A stretch of 32,622 nt of DNA from Porphyromonadaceae bacterium UBA7180. GTDB taxonomy: Bacteria > Bacteroidota > Bacteroidia > Bacteroidales > Muribaculaceae. Where the stretch lies: positions 1 to 32,622 of the forward strand of contig DKVK01000088.1 of the NCBI GenBank assembly GCA_002491165.1, written 5' to 3'. The notes below the pieces were generated by a model. It saw nothing but the letters and a program-made list of their open reading frames with translations. It did not search any database and was not told the DNA's origin. Position numbers and translations under genes: made by a program. This document shows, in pieces, positions 7,840-15,814 of the stretch; within the stretch, counting starts at the first letter, position 1; every line of letters begins with the position of its first letter.

Positions 7840-8869
7840 TCAGAGAGTGCCGTAGATGAGGTCGGTGTAGTACATCCGGGCGCCGGTCTGGTTCACGCCG
7901 GGACCATATTGCAGCGTGATGTAGCCGGTGTTGTTGCCGCCCCACCATGTGGCGGTGGTGACGTAGCCCGTGTTGGTGACGCTTACCGGCTGGCCGTAGA
8001 TGGCGCACAGCTGCGAGTAGGCCGAACGGTAGCGGTAGTCGGTGGGGGAGTATGACCCGTACTGGAACCGGGCTCCGCGAAGGCCTGACGGACCGTAGTA
8101 CATCGAGGCTTCGGGGCCACGTGATGCCGAACTGCGTCACGTTGTTGAGGTAGACCACATCGTCGTATGTGCCCACTACCTGGTAGCCGGTGTTGATGAG
8201 GGAGTTGATGCCGTAATCGATGAGCGAGCCGAAAGCGAGGCCGAGGATGTCACCGATGGTGGGCACTCCCACACGCACGTAAGCATAGCGTGGCGGGGGC
8301 GGGGGCACGGGACGCTCCCAGCGGTACTGGCGCGGAGGACGGTAGGAGGGTCGGTAACCTCCGGCGCCGGGAGGTGGCACGCTGTTGGAGGGACGGTAGT
8401 TGTTGCCCGGGCCGCCGTGGCCGGGATTCCAGCCGTGGCCCGGTCGGTTACCTCCCGGACGGTTGCCGTTACCGCCGGGGCGGTCCATGCTGTTGCCGCC
8501 GCCGGGACGGTTGCCGCCGGGACGTCCCTGACTGTTGCCGCCGGGACGTCCCTGACTGTTGCCGCCGGGACGTGCCTGCGAATTGCCGTTGTCGGGGCGG
8601 TTGCCGCCCGGGCGGTCCGAGGAGTTTCCGCCTCCGGGTCGCACTTGCTGTATGTTGGAGCTTTGGCGGTGGCCGCTGGTTTGTCCGCGTTTTACGGTGC
8701 TGTTGCGCTCGCTGATGGTGCGGCCTTCCCGCTTCTGGGTGGTTGTGTTGCTTTGCCGTTGTGTGGTGGTGCGGTGGCCGTTGCTTTGGCCTTGCATCAC
8801 GTTGCTGCCCGAGAGCACGAGGCCGAGGGTGAGGGCAAGGACGGGGAGGTGTTGTTTCAATGTTTTCAT
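7840..8869 (-). pseudogene. Secreted Gly/Pro/Arg/Asn-rich protein, interrupted by a +1 frameshift
   Basis: From ATG 8869 the protein has a signal peptide (MKTLKQHLPVLALTLGLVLS...), a basic Ser/Thr/Gln-rich stretch, then a long RPGGN-type repeat region (about residues 75-165), a Pro/Tyr/Arg-rich segment (YRPSYRPPRQYRW) and a conserved-looking C-terminal domain (GDILGLAFGSLIDYGINSLI onward). At 8113-8116 a run of four C (minus strand, TGGCCCCGAAG) carries one base too many. The reading frame leaves FGITWP for unrelated sequence, while the natural continuation (WPEASMYYG... to YYTDLIYGTL, stop at 7840) is intact in the next frame. Removing one C restores a 342-residue protein ending 20 nt before the terminator. 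It could be a recent inactivation, a sequencing or assembly error, or, less likely, a slippage-controlled gene. Function unknown; probably a surface or periplasmic structural protein. Confidence 0.8.
8511..8582 (-). repeat. Three 24-bp tandem repeats coding for GNSQGRPG-type units
   Basis: Units at 8511-8534 and 8535-8558 are identical and 8559-8582 differs at a few bases. Read on the minus strand they encode eight-residue Gly-Asn-Ser-Gln-(Gly/Ala)-Arg-Pro-Gly units. They sit inside a wider, less regular RPGGN repeat region (about 8440-8640) of the secreted protein gene and are a likely site of slipped-strand length change. Confidence 0.85.
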
Positions 8870-9331
8870 GTTAGTTGCTTTTTCTCTTTTGACCCGCCGG
8901 GGCGTCGATGGTTTATATTTCGCTGCAAAAGAATTGTTAATCGGCAGAAAATTTATCGATTTGTTTTTTATCGGGGAGGTATGCTCTATGGCGTGGGGCA
9001 AGTTTCCGCAATAGGAGCGGTTGAGGCGTTTTTGTTAAATTCGGGAGCAAATTAAGTTAATATTTCTCTCTTGCCCGATTCTATGGCTCGGCGGTGGGTT
9101 GACAAAATTTTTAGGGTGTTAATAACTTTTTTAAATATGTCAGAAAGCAATATTATTTTGACGTATTGCAATTGCGAGTGTTCCGATAGGGTTGTTGTGT
9201 AAGTGGTTGTACTTGCAAAATGTCGTAAATATTTCAGAAGCCCCATTCCTTCGCGGCTCGTCGGGAGAGGGGAATTGGGAAATATAAGTGTTAAAAAATA
9301 TTTTTTGTGCTCGTCGTACAATAAATTTTAT
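8870..9331. other. Intergenic region without a recognisable gene
   Basis: This AT-rich spacer lies between the divergent frameshifted gene and the susC leader. A weak -7-like element for the minus-strand gene (TTCTTTTG, 8933-8926) is present. The short ORFs here have no recognisable content and I regard them as chance. Confidence 0.5.
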
Positions 9332-9339
9332 TAAATTTG
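9304..9339 (+). promoter_or_regulatory. Candidate promoter for the susC leader
   Basis: TAAATTTG at 9332-9339 is an exact TAnnTTTG -7 match. The nearest TTTG (9304-9307) is 24 nt upstream, wider than the usual 19-21, so the -33 element is uncertain. Initiation about 9346 would fall just before the first hairpin of the leader. Confidence 0.5.
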
Positions 9340-9345
9340 CCATAC

Positions 9346-9805
9346 TTTAAACGGATTGACTGCAATCCGATTAACACTTCCGGAGGGTCCGGACCTCCGG
9401 GAAAAGAGAACATTCACAAGACGGCTGACCACGGGAGGAGAGTATGGAAATACCTTCTAAGCCATTGAAAAACTGATGATTGCCTAATTTCTACTAACCA
9501 CGAGAACCTATACGATTCCCCACTCCGAGGTCGGAAATAACCTACCTACACCCGGGTTGCAGAGATGCTTCAGCAGTGTACGAGGTGTCGTTCCCTACCC
9601 GAATCCCGGTTTAAGGCAGCCGCAATTAACCATAGGAGAGCTTCGGCCTGAGCCGCAGCGTACCGCCTCCGGGGCCACAGGCCTCTCGATGCCAACCCGC
9701 TTGACGCATCATAAACGATTTGGCGGATACTTGCCGACTTCTGCCGACGACACCTTAAATATATAAGAGAGAACAATTACAACTATATCTAAACATTAAA
9801 AAAGT
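9346..9805 (+). promoter_or_regulatory. Long structured 5' leader of the susCD transcript
   Basis: About 460 nt separate the predicted start of transcription from the susC ATG, and no ORF looks coding. The sequence is full of compact stems. CGGATTG-ACTG-CAATCCG (9352-9369) and CCGGAGG-GTCCGGA-CCTCCGG (9380-9400) stand at the 5' end. Further on are GTAT-GGAA-ATAC, CCGA-GG-TCGG, a CCCGGGTT/AATCCCGG long-range pairing around 9550-9612, CGGC-CTGA-GCCG and GGCC-ACA-GGCC. The last 45 nt before the ATG are AT-rich and unstructured. Such a leader suggests post-transcriptional control (small-RNA target, attenuator or an unknown cis-acting RNA). I cannot match it to a known family. Confidence 0.5.
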
Positions 9806-12800
9806 ATGAGAAAACTGTTTTTACTTTTGATGGCAGTATTAGCATGCACATGGTCGCTGACCGCTTCGGCGCGCACGGTGACCGGTAGTGTACTTGATGC
9901 AGCCAACAATGAGCCCCTAATCGGTGCCACCATCATGCCGATCGGCGGTGGTCAGGGAACAGCCGCCGACATCGACGGTAACTTTACTCTGAACATTCCC
10001 GACAACGTGAAACAGGTGACCGTTTCATACGTGGGTTACAAAACTAAAACCGTAGCGGTTACAAACCCGCTGCGCGTCTATCTCGAATCTACCTCCACCA
10101 CCCTTGACGACGTTGTCGTCATCGCTTACGGTACAGGTACGAAGGAATCCCTTACCGGTTCTGTGGCAGTCGTTGACTCCAAGCAGATCGAAGACCGCCC
10201 CGTAACCTCCGTTACATCGGCCCTCGAAGGTAACGCCCCTGGTGTCCAGGTCAACAACTCGACCGGTACCCCGGGCTCGTCGCCCTCCATCCGTATCCGC
10301 GGTTTCAACTCCTTCACCAGCGCACAGAGCCCTCTCTACGTTGTTGACGGCGTGGTTTACGACGGTTCGATCTCCGACCTCAACCCCAACGACATCGAGT
10401 CGATGTCAATCCTGAAGGACGCTGCTTCCTGCGCACTTTACGGTAACCGTGGTGCCAACGGTGTAATCCTTATCAACACCAAGCGTGCCAAAGGCCAGGG
10501 TAAGGTTGACGTCACTCTGCAGGTCCGCCAGGGTATGTACAACCGCGGTCTTCCCTTCTACGACACTCTCGACGCCAACCAGTGGATGGAAACATGTCTG
10601 AACGCATGGGCAAACGGCGGTGTATCGCAGAAATCCTATGATGACTATGCGAGCGCCCTCGCTGCTCTCTCTCCCAACTTTGTAAATACCTTCCTGCTGG
10701 GCCAGAACATCTACGACAAACCCGGCAACCAGCTCTTCGACCCGGCAACCGGTAAACTGCTCGGCAACGTCCTCCCCGGTTACAATGACCTGGACTGGTG
10801 GGACGCTATCTCACGTAGCGGCTACCGTCAGGAATACAACGTCAACGCAGCCGGCGCTACCGAGAAATTCAATGTATTCGCTTCCGTAGGTTACCTGAAA
10901 GAACAAGGCTATATGCTGCAGACCGACTTCGAGCGTTTCACCGGCCGTGTCGCCGCCGACTTCACTCCCGTCAGCTTCCTGAAAATAGGTACCAACATCG
11001 CAGCTTCTTATCAGGATTCGGAGGACGGCTCCGCCGATGCCGACAACCTGAACGCAACAACCAACCCCTTCCTTACCAACTTCTACGCACCTGTACGTCC
11101 CTACTACCAGCACAACGAAGACGGTTCCGTGATGATCGGCGACGACGGCAAACCCGTCTGGAACACACTCGGTCTCAACAAGGGTGACAACGTAGCCTGG
11201 GTAATGCGCCTCAACCGCAGCGACTGGACTACCATCAATGTCAACGGTTCTCTCTACGGTACCGTAATCCTTCCTTACGGCTTCGAAGCTACCGTCCGCG
11301 GCAACATGCTGCGTTCCAAGGTAAACGGTCTTGAATACAGCAACGACAAGATCGGTGCACAGAAAGGTGCCGGCGGTCTCGACCTCTCAGGCCAGAGCGT
11401 CAACTCCCACACTTTCATGCAGACCCTTACCTGGAACCACGATTACGGTTTGAGCAATATCGACGTCCTTCTCGACCACGAGAACTACGAATACAGCTAC
11501 GACACCAACTTCCTGCGCAAGAGCGGCCAGCTCCTGCCCAACAACTACTACGCATCCAACTTCGAGAACATGGACTACTCGTCGCAGAGTATCGGCAAAA
11601 TGCGTACTGAGTCTTACCTGGGCCGTGTACGTTACAACTATGACCAGAAATACTTCGGTGAATTCTCTATCCGTCGCGACGGTACATCCCGTTTCGCCAA
11701 GAACAACCGATGGGGTACATTCTGGAGCGTCGGCGGTAGCTGGATTATCACAAAAGAGAAATTCATGCAGAACCTCGAGTGGCTCAACTACTTGAAACTG
11801 CGTGCCGCTTACGGTGCCGTGGGTAACGATGCAGCCGCAAGCATCTACTCATACTACAACACATTCTTCCAGACAACCTACGGTACATTCGGTGCCCTCG
11901 TTCCTTATGACCTGGCTTCGACCGACCTCCGCTGGGAATCTACGAAGACCCTTGACATCGCCCTTGAAGGTTCACTCTTCAACGACCGCTTCACTTTCAG
12001 CGTCGGTTACTTCGACAAACGTAACGCCGATCTTCTCTACAATGTGACACTCCCCTCATCCGCAGGTACGGCAGGCGGCCCTGGCTCCTTCGGTACAAAC
12101 CTCTCCGTAATGCAGAACATCGGTACAATGTCCAACCGCGGTTGGGAACTCCAGTTCGGCGTGGACATCATCCGCTCCGCTGAGTTTAATTGGCACTTCG
12201 ACATCGACGCTTCCTTCGTTAAGAACAAGATTGTCAAACTCCCCTACGGACACTCAATGCCCGCCCAGGGTCTGTTCTACAACAAGTCCATCTACCAGCA
12301 CTACACTTACGAGTGGGCCGGTATCGACACTCAGACAGGTAACTCACTGTATTATATGGCACCGGATTCACCCGACCTTTGGGTATGGGACGACAACGGC
12401 CACCGAGACACCAAACAGGAACAGCAGACTTGGGACAATACAGTAGCTGCTGCCAAAGGCTCGGGCCACTACTTCGAGGATGAAAACGGCAACCCCCTGA
12501 CCGACCGTACAGAGTATGCTTACCGCCGCGATATGGGTACCGCTATCCCGACAGTCTACGGTTCGTTCGGCACACAGCTCTCCTGGAAAGGCATCAACCT
12601 CGGTCTTCTCTTCACTTACAGCCTCGGCGGTAAGACTTACAACAGCAACTACGCTCGCCTGATGAACTTCGGCACCAACGAAGCCGGCGCCCTCCACAAG
12701 GACATCCTGAATGCTTGGACCGGTACTCCTGCAGTGCGTCCTTTTGAAGACGTATCAGAAAAACAGGATGGATCTTCTAAGATTTATCACATCAACAGCA

Positions 12801-13111
12801 GCGAAATCGACCCCAACGGTGTTCCTATCAACGATACCAACCTTTCGCAGTACAACAGCGCTTCTTCAAGCCGCTTCCTCATCAGCAACAACTACCTGTG
12901 CCTGAAGAACCTCAATATCTCTTACGACTTCCCCGCCAAGTGGGTAAACCCGATGAAGCTCAAAGGTCTTAACCTCGGTTTCTCTGTTGACAACCTCTTC
13001 ATCATCACACGTCAGAAAGGTCTGAACCCGCAGTATGGATTCGGTGGCGGCCAGGACGCATACTATGTTCCCTCACGCGTATTCTCGTTCCAGCTGACTG
13101 CCAAATTCTAA
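9806..13111 (+). CDS. SusC/RagA-type TonB-linked outer-membrane transporter
   Basis: This 1101-residue outer-membrane protein would form the TonB-driven barrel under a SusD lid. A signal peptide (1-22, ends SARTV) leads into a carboxypeptidase-regulatory-like domain (about 23-95, GSVLDAANNEPLIGATI... GYKTKTVAV). Then come a TonB-box-like LDDVVVIAYGTGTK and the plug, with PLYVVDGVVYDG and DIESMSILKDAASCALYGNRGANGVILI. These are hallmark SusC plug motifs. The rest is a 22-strand barrel ending in a C-terminal Phe (FQLTAKF). There is no N-terminal STN domain, so no anti-sigma signalling through this protein is expected. It is followed 30 nt later by susD. No glycoside hydrolase or regulator is near, so the ligand cannot be called a glycan with confidence. 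Confidence 0.97.
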   Translation: MRKLFLLLMAVLACTWSLTASARTVTGSVLDAANNEPLIGATIMPIGGGQGTAADIDGNFTLNIPDNVKQVTVSYVGYKTKTVAVTNPLRVYLESTSTTLDDVVVIAYGTGTKESLTGSVAVVDSKQIEDRPVTSVTSALEGNAPGVQVNNSTGTPGSSPSIRIRGFNSFTSAQSPLYVVDGVVYDGSISDLNPNDIESMSILKDAASCALYGNRGANGVILINTKRAKGQGKVDVTLQVRQGMYNRGLPFYDTLDANQWMETCLNAWANGGVSQKSYDDYASALAALSPNFVNTFLLGQNIYDKPGNQLFDPATGKLLGNVLPGYNDLDWWDAISRSGYRQEYNVNAAGATEKFNVFASVGYLKEQGYMLQTDFERFTGRVAADFTPVSFLKIGTNIAASYQDSEDGSADADNLNATTNPFLTNFYAPVRPYYQHNEDGSVMIGDDGKPVWNTLGLNKGDNVAWVMRLNRSDWTTINVNGSLYGTVILPYGFEATVRGNMLRSKVNGLEYSNDKIGAQKGAGGLDLSGQSVNSHTFMQTLTWNHDYGLSNIDVLLDHENYEYSYDTNFLRKSGQLLPNNYYASNFENMDYSSQSIGKMRTESYLGRVRYNYDQKYFGEFSIRRDGTSRFAKNNRWGTFWSVGGSWIITKEKFMQNLEWLNYLKLRAAYGAVGNDAAASIYSYYNTFFQTTYGTFGALVPYDLASTDLRWESTKTLDIALEGSLFNDRFTFSVGYFDKRNADLLYNVTLPSSAGTAGGPGSFGTNLSVMQNIGTMSNRGWELQFGVDIIRSAEFNWHFDIDASFVKNKIVKLPYGHSMPAQGLFYNKSIYQHYTYEWAGIDTQTGNSLYYMAPDSPDLWVWDDNGHRDTKQEQQTWDNTVAAAKGSGHYFEDENGNPLTDRTEYAYRRDMGTAIPTVYGSFGTQLSWKGINLGLLFTYSLGGKTYNSNYARLMNFGTNEAGALHKDILNAWTGTPAVRPFEDVSEKQDGSSKIYHINSSEIDPNGVPINDTNLSQYNSASSSRFLISNNYLCLKNLNISYDFPAKWVNPMKLKGLNLGFSVDNLFIITRQKGLNPQYGFGGGQDAYYVPSRVFSFQLTAKF

Positions 13112-13141
13112 TCTCTCAAATCTAAAAGCTGAATATTTGAC

Positions 13142-14977
13142 ATGAAAAGAAATTTTTTTGTAAAAGGTCTGGCAGCCGTTGCAGCCGCAGGGATGTTCAC
13201 CGCGTGCTCCTCGGACTATCTTGACCTGCAGCCTGTCACCGATGTTACCGACGTCGAGGTGACAGCGACGACACAAGGCGCAGCTCTCGCCATTAACGGT
13301 ATCGCCCGCTCTATGCAGTCGCAGTGGGGCGGTATGCAGGGGGGCCTCTCCGGTAGCGCCAACGGAGAGAACACCATCAACACGATGTACGGCGAGGCAA
13401 TGGGCCCCGACAACATGGCCGGTATCCCTCTGGCTATGTGGTCGCCCGAAATCGTATGCGGCGGTGCTGCATGGAGCCAGGAAAATTATGTAATGAACGC
13501 ACTTCCCTGGAAATATGCCTATACCATCATCCAGCAGGCCAATCAGATCCTCAACGGTATCGACGATGCCGAAGGCACAGAAAACGACCGCAAGTTCATC
13601 AAGGCCCAGGCACTCACTTTCCGTGCCCACGGTTATACTCGTCTGATGCAGTTCTACGCACCGCGCTGGGAAGACAGCAATAACGGTGACTTCTACTGCG
13701 CCGTGAAGCGTCTCGACGGCAGCACTGGAGATGCGCCGTTGTGGACTATGAACGAAGTTATGGATCAGATCTACGCTGACCTTAAGGAAGCTATTACCCT
13801 CTACGGCGAATCAGGCGAAGAGCGTGCCCAGAGATGGCATCCGGATGCCAACGTGGCATACGGCATCCTTGCGCGTGCAGCCATGATTAAACATGACTGG
13901 GCCACAGCCAAAGATGCAGCTGCCAAAGCTCGTGAAGGCTATCAGGTAATGGACAACGATACCTATTTTAAAGGTTTCGTCCAGGATGCCCCCAACAGTG
14001 TCATCTGGACACAGTCCACTGACCCTGCCGACATCTACTACTTTAGCTTCGGTGCGCACTTCGGTGTTAACGGCGCTTATGTTGAAAACTGGGGCTATGG
14101 TGCAGGCGCCATCAGCATGGATCTCTACCGTCAGCTCGACGAACGTGACCTGCGCCGCCAGATGTTCCTTACCCCCGACAAGACCAAAGTAGTGGAGGAC
14201 GCCAACCGTGCATGGAACCTCGGCCATATCAAGGCTGAAGACTGGTGGAACAAGAACCTGGTTGTTACTTTCAGCGCCGGTATGGATCTCTCCAAAGGTC
14301 CCTCGAAGAGCTCCGATAAGATTGATGGTAAGTGGGGTCTCTATAACGTAGTTATTTTCTACTGCAAGCTCTATGGAGAAACTATCTTCAAAGGCAACTA
14401 TGCCGACATGAACAACGAAGGCTTCATGGCTTATTATAAGACAGATTCCAAATCAGGCGACGTGATGCTCTCCCGTGGTCTCTATGGTACTTTGGTCACC
14501 ATCCCCTTCGGCGCTCAGTTCAAATTCTGGGGTGAAACTCCTTACGGCACATCTTCCTATCCCTTCATGCGTGCAGCCGAAATGTGCCTGACAGAGGCCG
14601 AGGCCGCTTACGAAATGGGTGACGAGGCTACTGCCAAAGCTTGTTTGATGGAAATCAACGGCAAACGTATTCCCGGTTACACTTGCGACAAGAGCGGTAC
14701 CGACCTTCGTGATGAAATCCGCCTCTGCCGCCGAATCGAGCTTTGGGGCGAAGGATTCAACTGGCCTGACTTCAAGCGCTGGAATCTTGATATCGTCCGT
14801 ACTCCGTGGAAAGAGAATGACCCGACTTCCGGTAACTGGATGATCGACTACGCTCACAATACTCCTGCTAACTGTAACCACGGCTGGCGTATGCTTGTAC
14901 CGCGTGGTGAAATCAACTTCAACAAGGGTATTGACCGCAACCTGCTGACTCCGAACGACGACGTCAACATCTGGTAA
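13142..14977 (+). CDS. SusD/RagB-type surface substrate-binding lipoprotein
   Basis: A 611-residue lipoprotein with signal peptide and lipobox (MFTAC, Cys22) followed by SSDYLDLQPVTDVT, the standard start of mature SusD proteins. TPR-like helices carry ALTFRAHGYTRLMQFYAPRW (about 160-180), which corresponds to the conserved SusD A-x-x-Y-F/L-x-L motif region. The C-terminal part has AEMCLTEAEAAYEMGD (about 480-495) and RRIELWGEGFNWPDFKRW (about 527-544), both diagnostic. It works as the lid over the SusC barrel and captures the ligand at the cell surface. It is somewhat longer than average SusD. It is cotranscribed with susC and ends 30 nt before a strong terminator. Confidence 0.97.
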   Translation: MKRNFFVKGLAAVAAAGMFTACSSDYLDLQPVTDVTDVEVTATTQGAALAINGIARSMQSQWGGMQGGLSGSANGENTINTMYGEAMGPDNMAGIPLAMWSPEIVCGGAAWSQENYVMNALPWKYAYTIIQQANQILNGIDDAEGTENDRKFIKAQALTFRAHGYTRLMQFYAPRWEDSNNGDFYCAVKRLDGSTGDAPLWTMNEVMDQIYADLKEAITLYGESGEERAQRWHPDANVAYGILARAAMIKHDWATAKDAAAKAREGYQVMDNDTYFKGFVQDAPNSVIWTQSTDPADIYYFSFGAHFGVNGAYVENWGYGAGAISMDLYRQLDERDLRRQMFLTPDKTKVVEDANRAWNLGHIKAEDWWNKNLVVTFSAGMDLSKGPSKSSDKIDGKWGLYNVVIFYCKLYGETIFKGNYADMNNEGFMAYYKTDSKSGDVMLSRGLYGTLVTIPFGAQFKFWGETPYGTSSYPFMRAAEMCLTEAEAAYEMGDEATAKACLMEINGKRIPGYTCDKSGTDLRDEIRLCRRIELWGEGFNWPDFKRWNLDIVRTPWKENDPTSGNWMIDYAHNTPANCNHGWRMLVPRGEINFNKGIDRNLLTPNDDVNIW

Positions 14978-15006
14978 TGAGCGAAACATAATCCTTTAAA
15001 TAATGA

Positions 15007-15039
15007 GGAGCAGTCCAATCGGGGTCTGCTCCTTTTTTT
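15007..15039 (+). terminator. Rho-independent terminator of the susCD operon
   Basis: GGAGCAG (15007-15013) pairs with CTGCTCC (15026-15032), followed by seven T. It closes the susCD transcript and shows that the downstream protease is a separate unit. Confidence 0.9.
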
Positions 15040-15055
15040 ACTTATAGGTATCGCA

Positions 15056-15081
15056 GTAAGTAAATGTGCACATTTACTTAC
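15056..15081. repeat. 26-bp perfect palindrome
   Basis: The 26 bases are exactly self-complementary, centred between 15068 and 15069 (core AATGTGCACATT). There is no T run, so it is not a simple terminator. It could be a protein-binding site or an end of the neighbouring hairpin element. A related TGCACATTTA occurs at the end of the second hairpin element (18631-18640). Confidence 0.8.
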
Positions 15082-15091
15082 GGTGCCTACT

Positions 15092-15268
15092 GTATTTATC
15101 TGCAAAGAATATGTGTGCCTGTCAGAGGGCTTATTTCCGAGACGCTTTTGGTGTCCGAACAAGGGGTGTTGCGAGTATCGCGACCGATTAGGACTCCAAA
15201 AACATCTCGGAAATAAGCCCTCTGATGGGCGTAATTAATAAAACATCTATTCGTTTATTCTTTGAAAG
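15092..15268 (-). repeat. Long-hairpin intergenic element, copy 1
   Basis: The core is an inverted repeat with 34-nt arms at 15123-15156 and 15191-15224 (31 of 34 positions complementary) around a 34-nt loop. Flanks extend to CTGCAAAG-like ends at both sides. Its reverse complement aligns along its whole length with the sequence at 18482-18655, including the unpaired loop (25 of 34 identical by hand). The element contains no ORF. A MITE-like or REP-like dispersed repeat is the likely nature. Confidence 0.75.
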
Positions 15269-15435
15269 TTTTTACGTTCATAAATCTGATTGCGCAAGTA
15301 TTCCGCAGATTTTTCTACCGGTCTGAGAGTTGATCGTTAAACGGTTTTTCCTGATTTTTTTGAAGTCAGTTGTATTGTTCGGCTGCGGTATTTTCTCGGT
15401 TGATTAATTTTTTTTGTTAAAAAGTAGCGTGAATG

Positions 15436-15466
15436 TTGTGTGATTACTATTTTATTTTTAACTTTG
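15436..15466 (+). promoter_or_regulatory. Promoter for the C10 peptidase gene
   Basis: TTG (15436-15438), a 20-nt spacer and TAACTTTG (15459-15466) give a textbook Bacteroidetes promoter. Transcription would start about 15473. The same TAACTTTG -7 element occurs before the secreted protein at 19314. Confidence 0.75.
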
Positions 15467-15472
15467 TAGCAG

Positions 15473-15814
15473 TATTCCCTTTTGGATACAGTTAACCAAT
15501 TATAAGAATCTAATGCTTTTGAGTTCAGTGTCCCGGTACAGTTCCTGGACAATGCAGTTTTAAAGCATTTGTCAGCGTTAGTTCTTTTTTACAATTTTTC
15601 AGATATATGAACGTTATATCGTAAGAGAACCGAAGAACTACACCTTAGTAATAGGATATAATAATCTCGTGTAGAAGGAGCATACTGACGTTAAGAGTTG
15701 GCCTCTCCGTAAGGCTGAATAGTAACCTGTCAACCATAGTCCGGAATATTTTCTCCGGCTGGGAAAGGAAAATTTCTTGTAGATTGAAATAGAAAATTAT
15801 AAATTACACAAAAT
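15473..15814 (+). promoter_or_regulatory. Structured 5' leader of the C10 peptidase gene
   Basis: About 340 nt lie between predicted transcription start and ATG, with no coding ORF. Visible stems are GATATA/TATATC (around 15600-15620), CTACAC/GTGTAG enclosing an AT-rich loop (around 15638-15674), GCCT/AGGC (around 15703-15715) and CCGGA/TCCGG (around 15741-15760). As in the susC leader, a short GGC/GCC-type hairpin is followed by a GTA(A)CC segment. That similarity is slight and unproven. A regulatory role is inferred from leader length and structure only. Confidence 0.45.

Noticed and set aside
8511..8582. Possible CRISPR array
   Set aside because: Repeats are directly adjacent without spacers and are in frame inside a protein-coding repeat region.
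9557..9766. 69-residue ORF in the susC leader
   Set aside because: Codon content is atypical, no domain is seen, and it overlaps several RNA stems; better explained as part of the leader.
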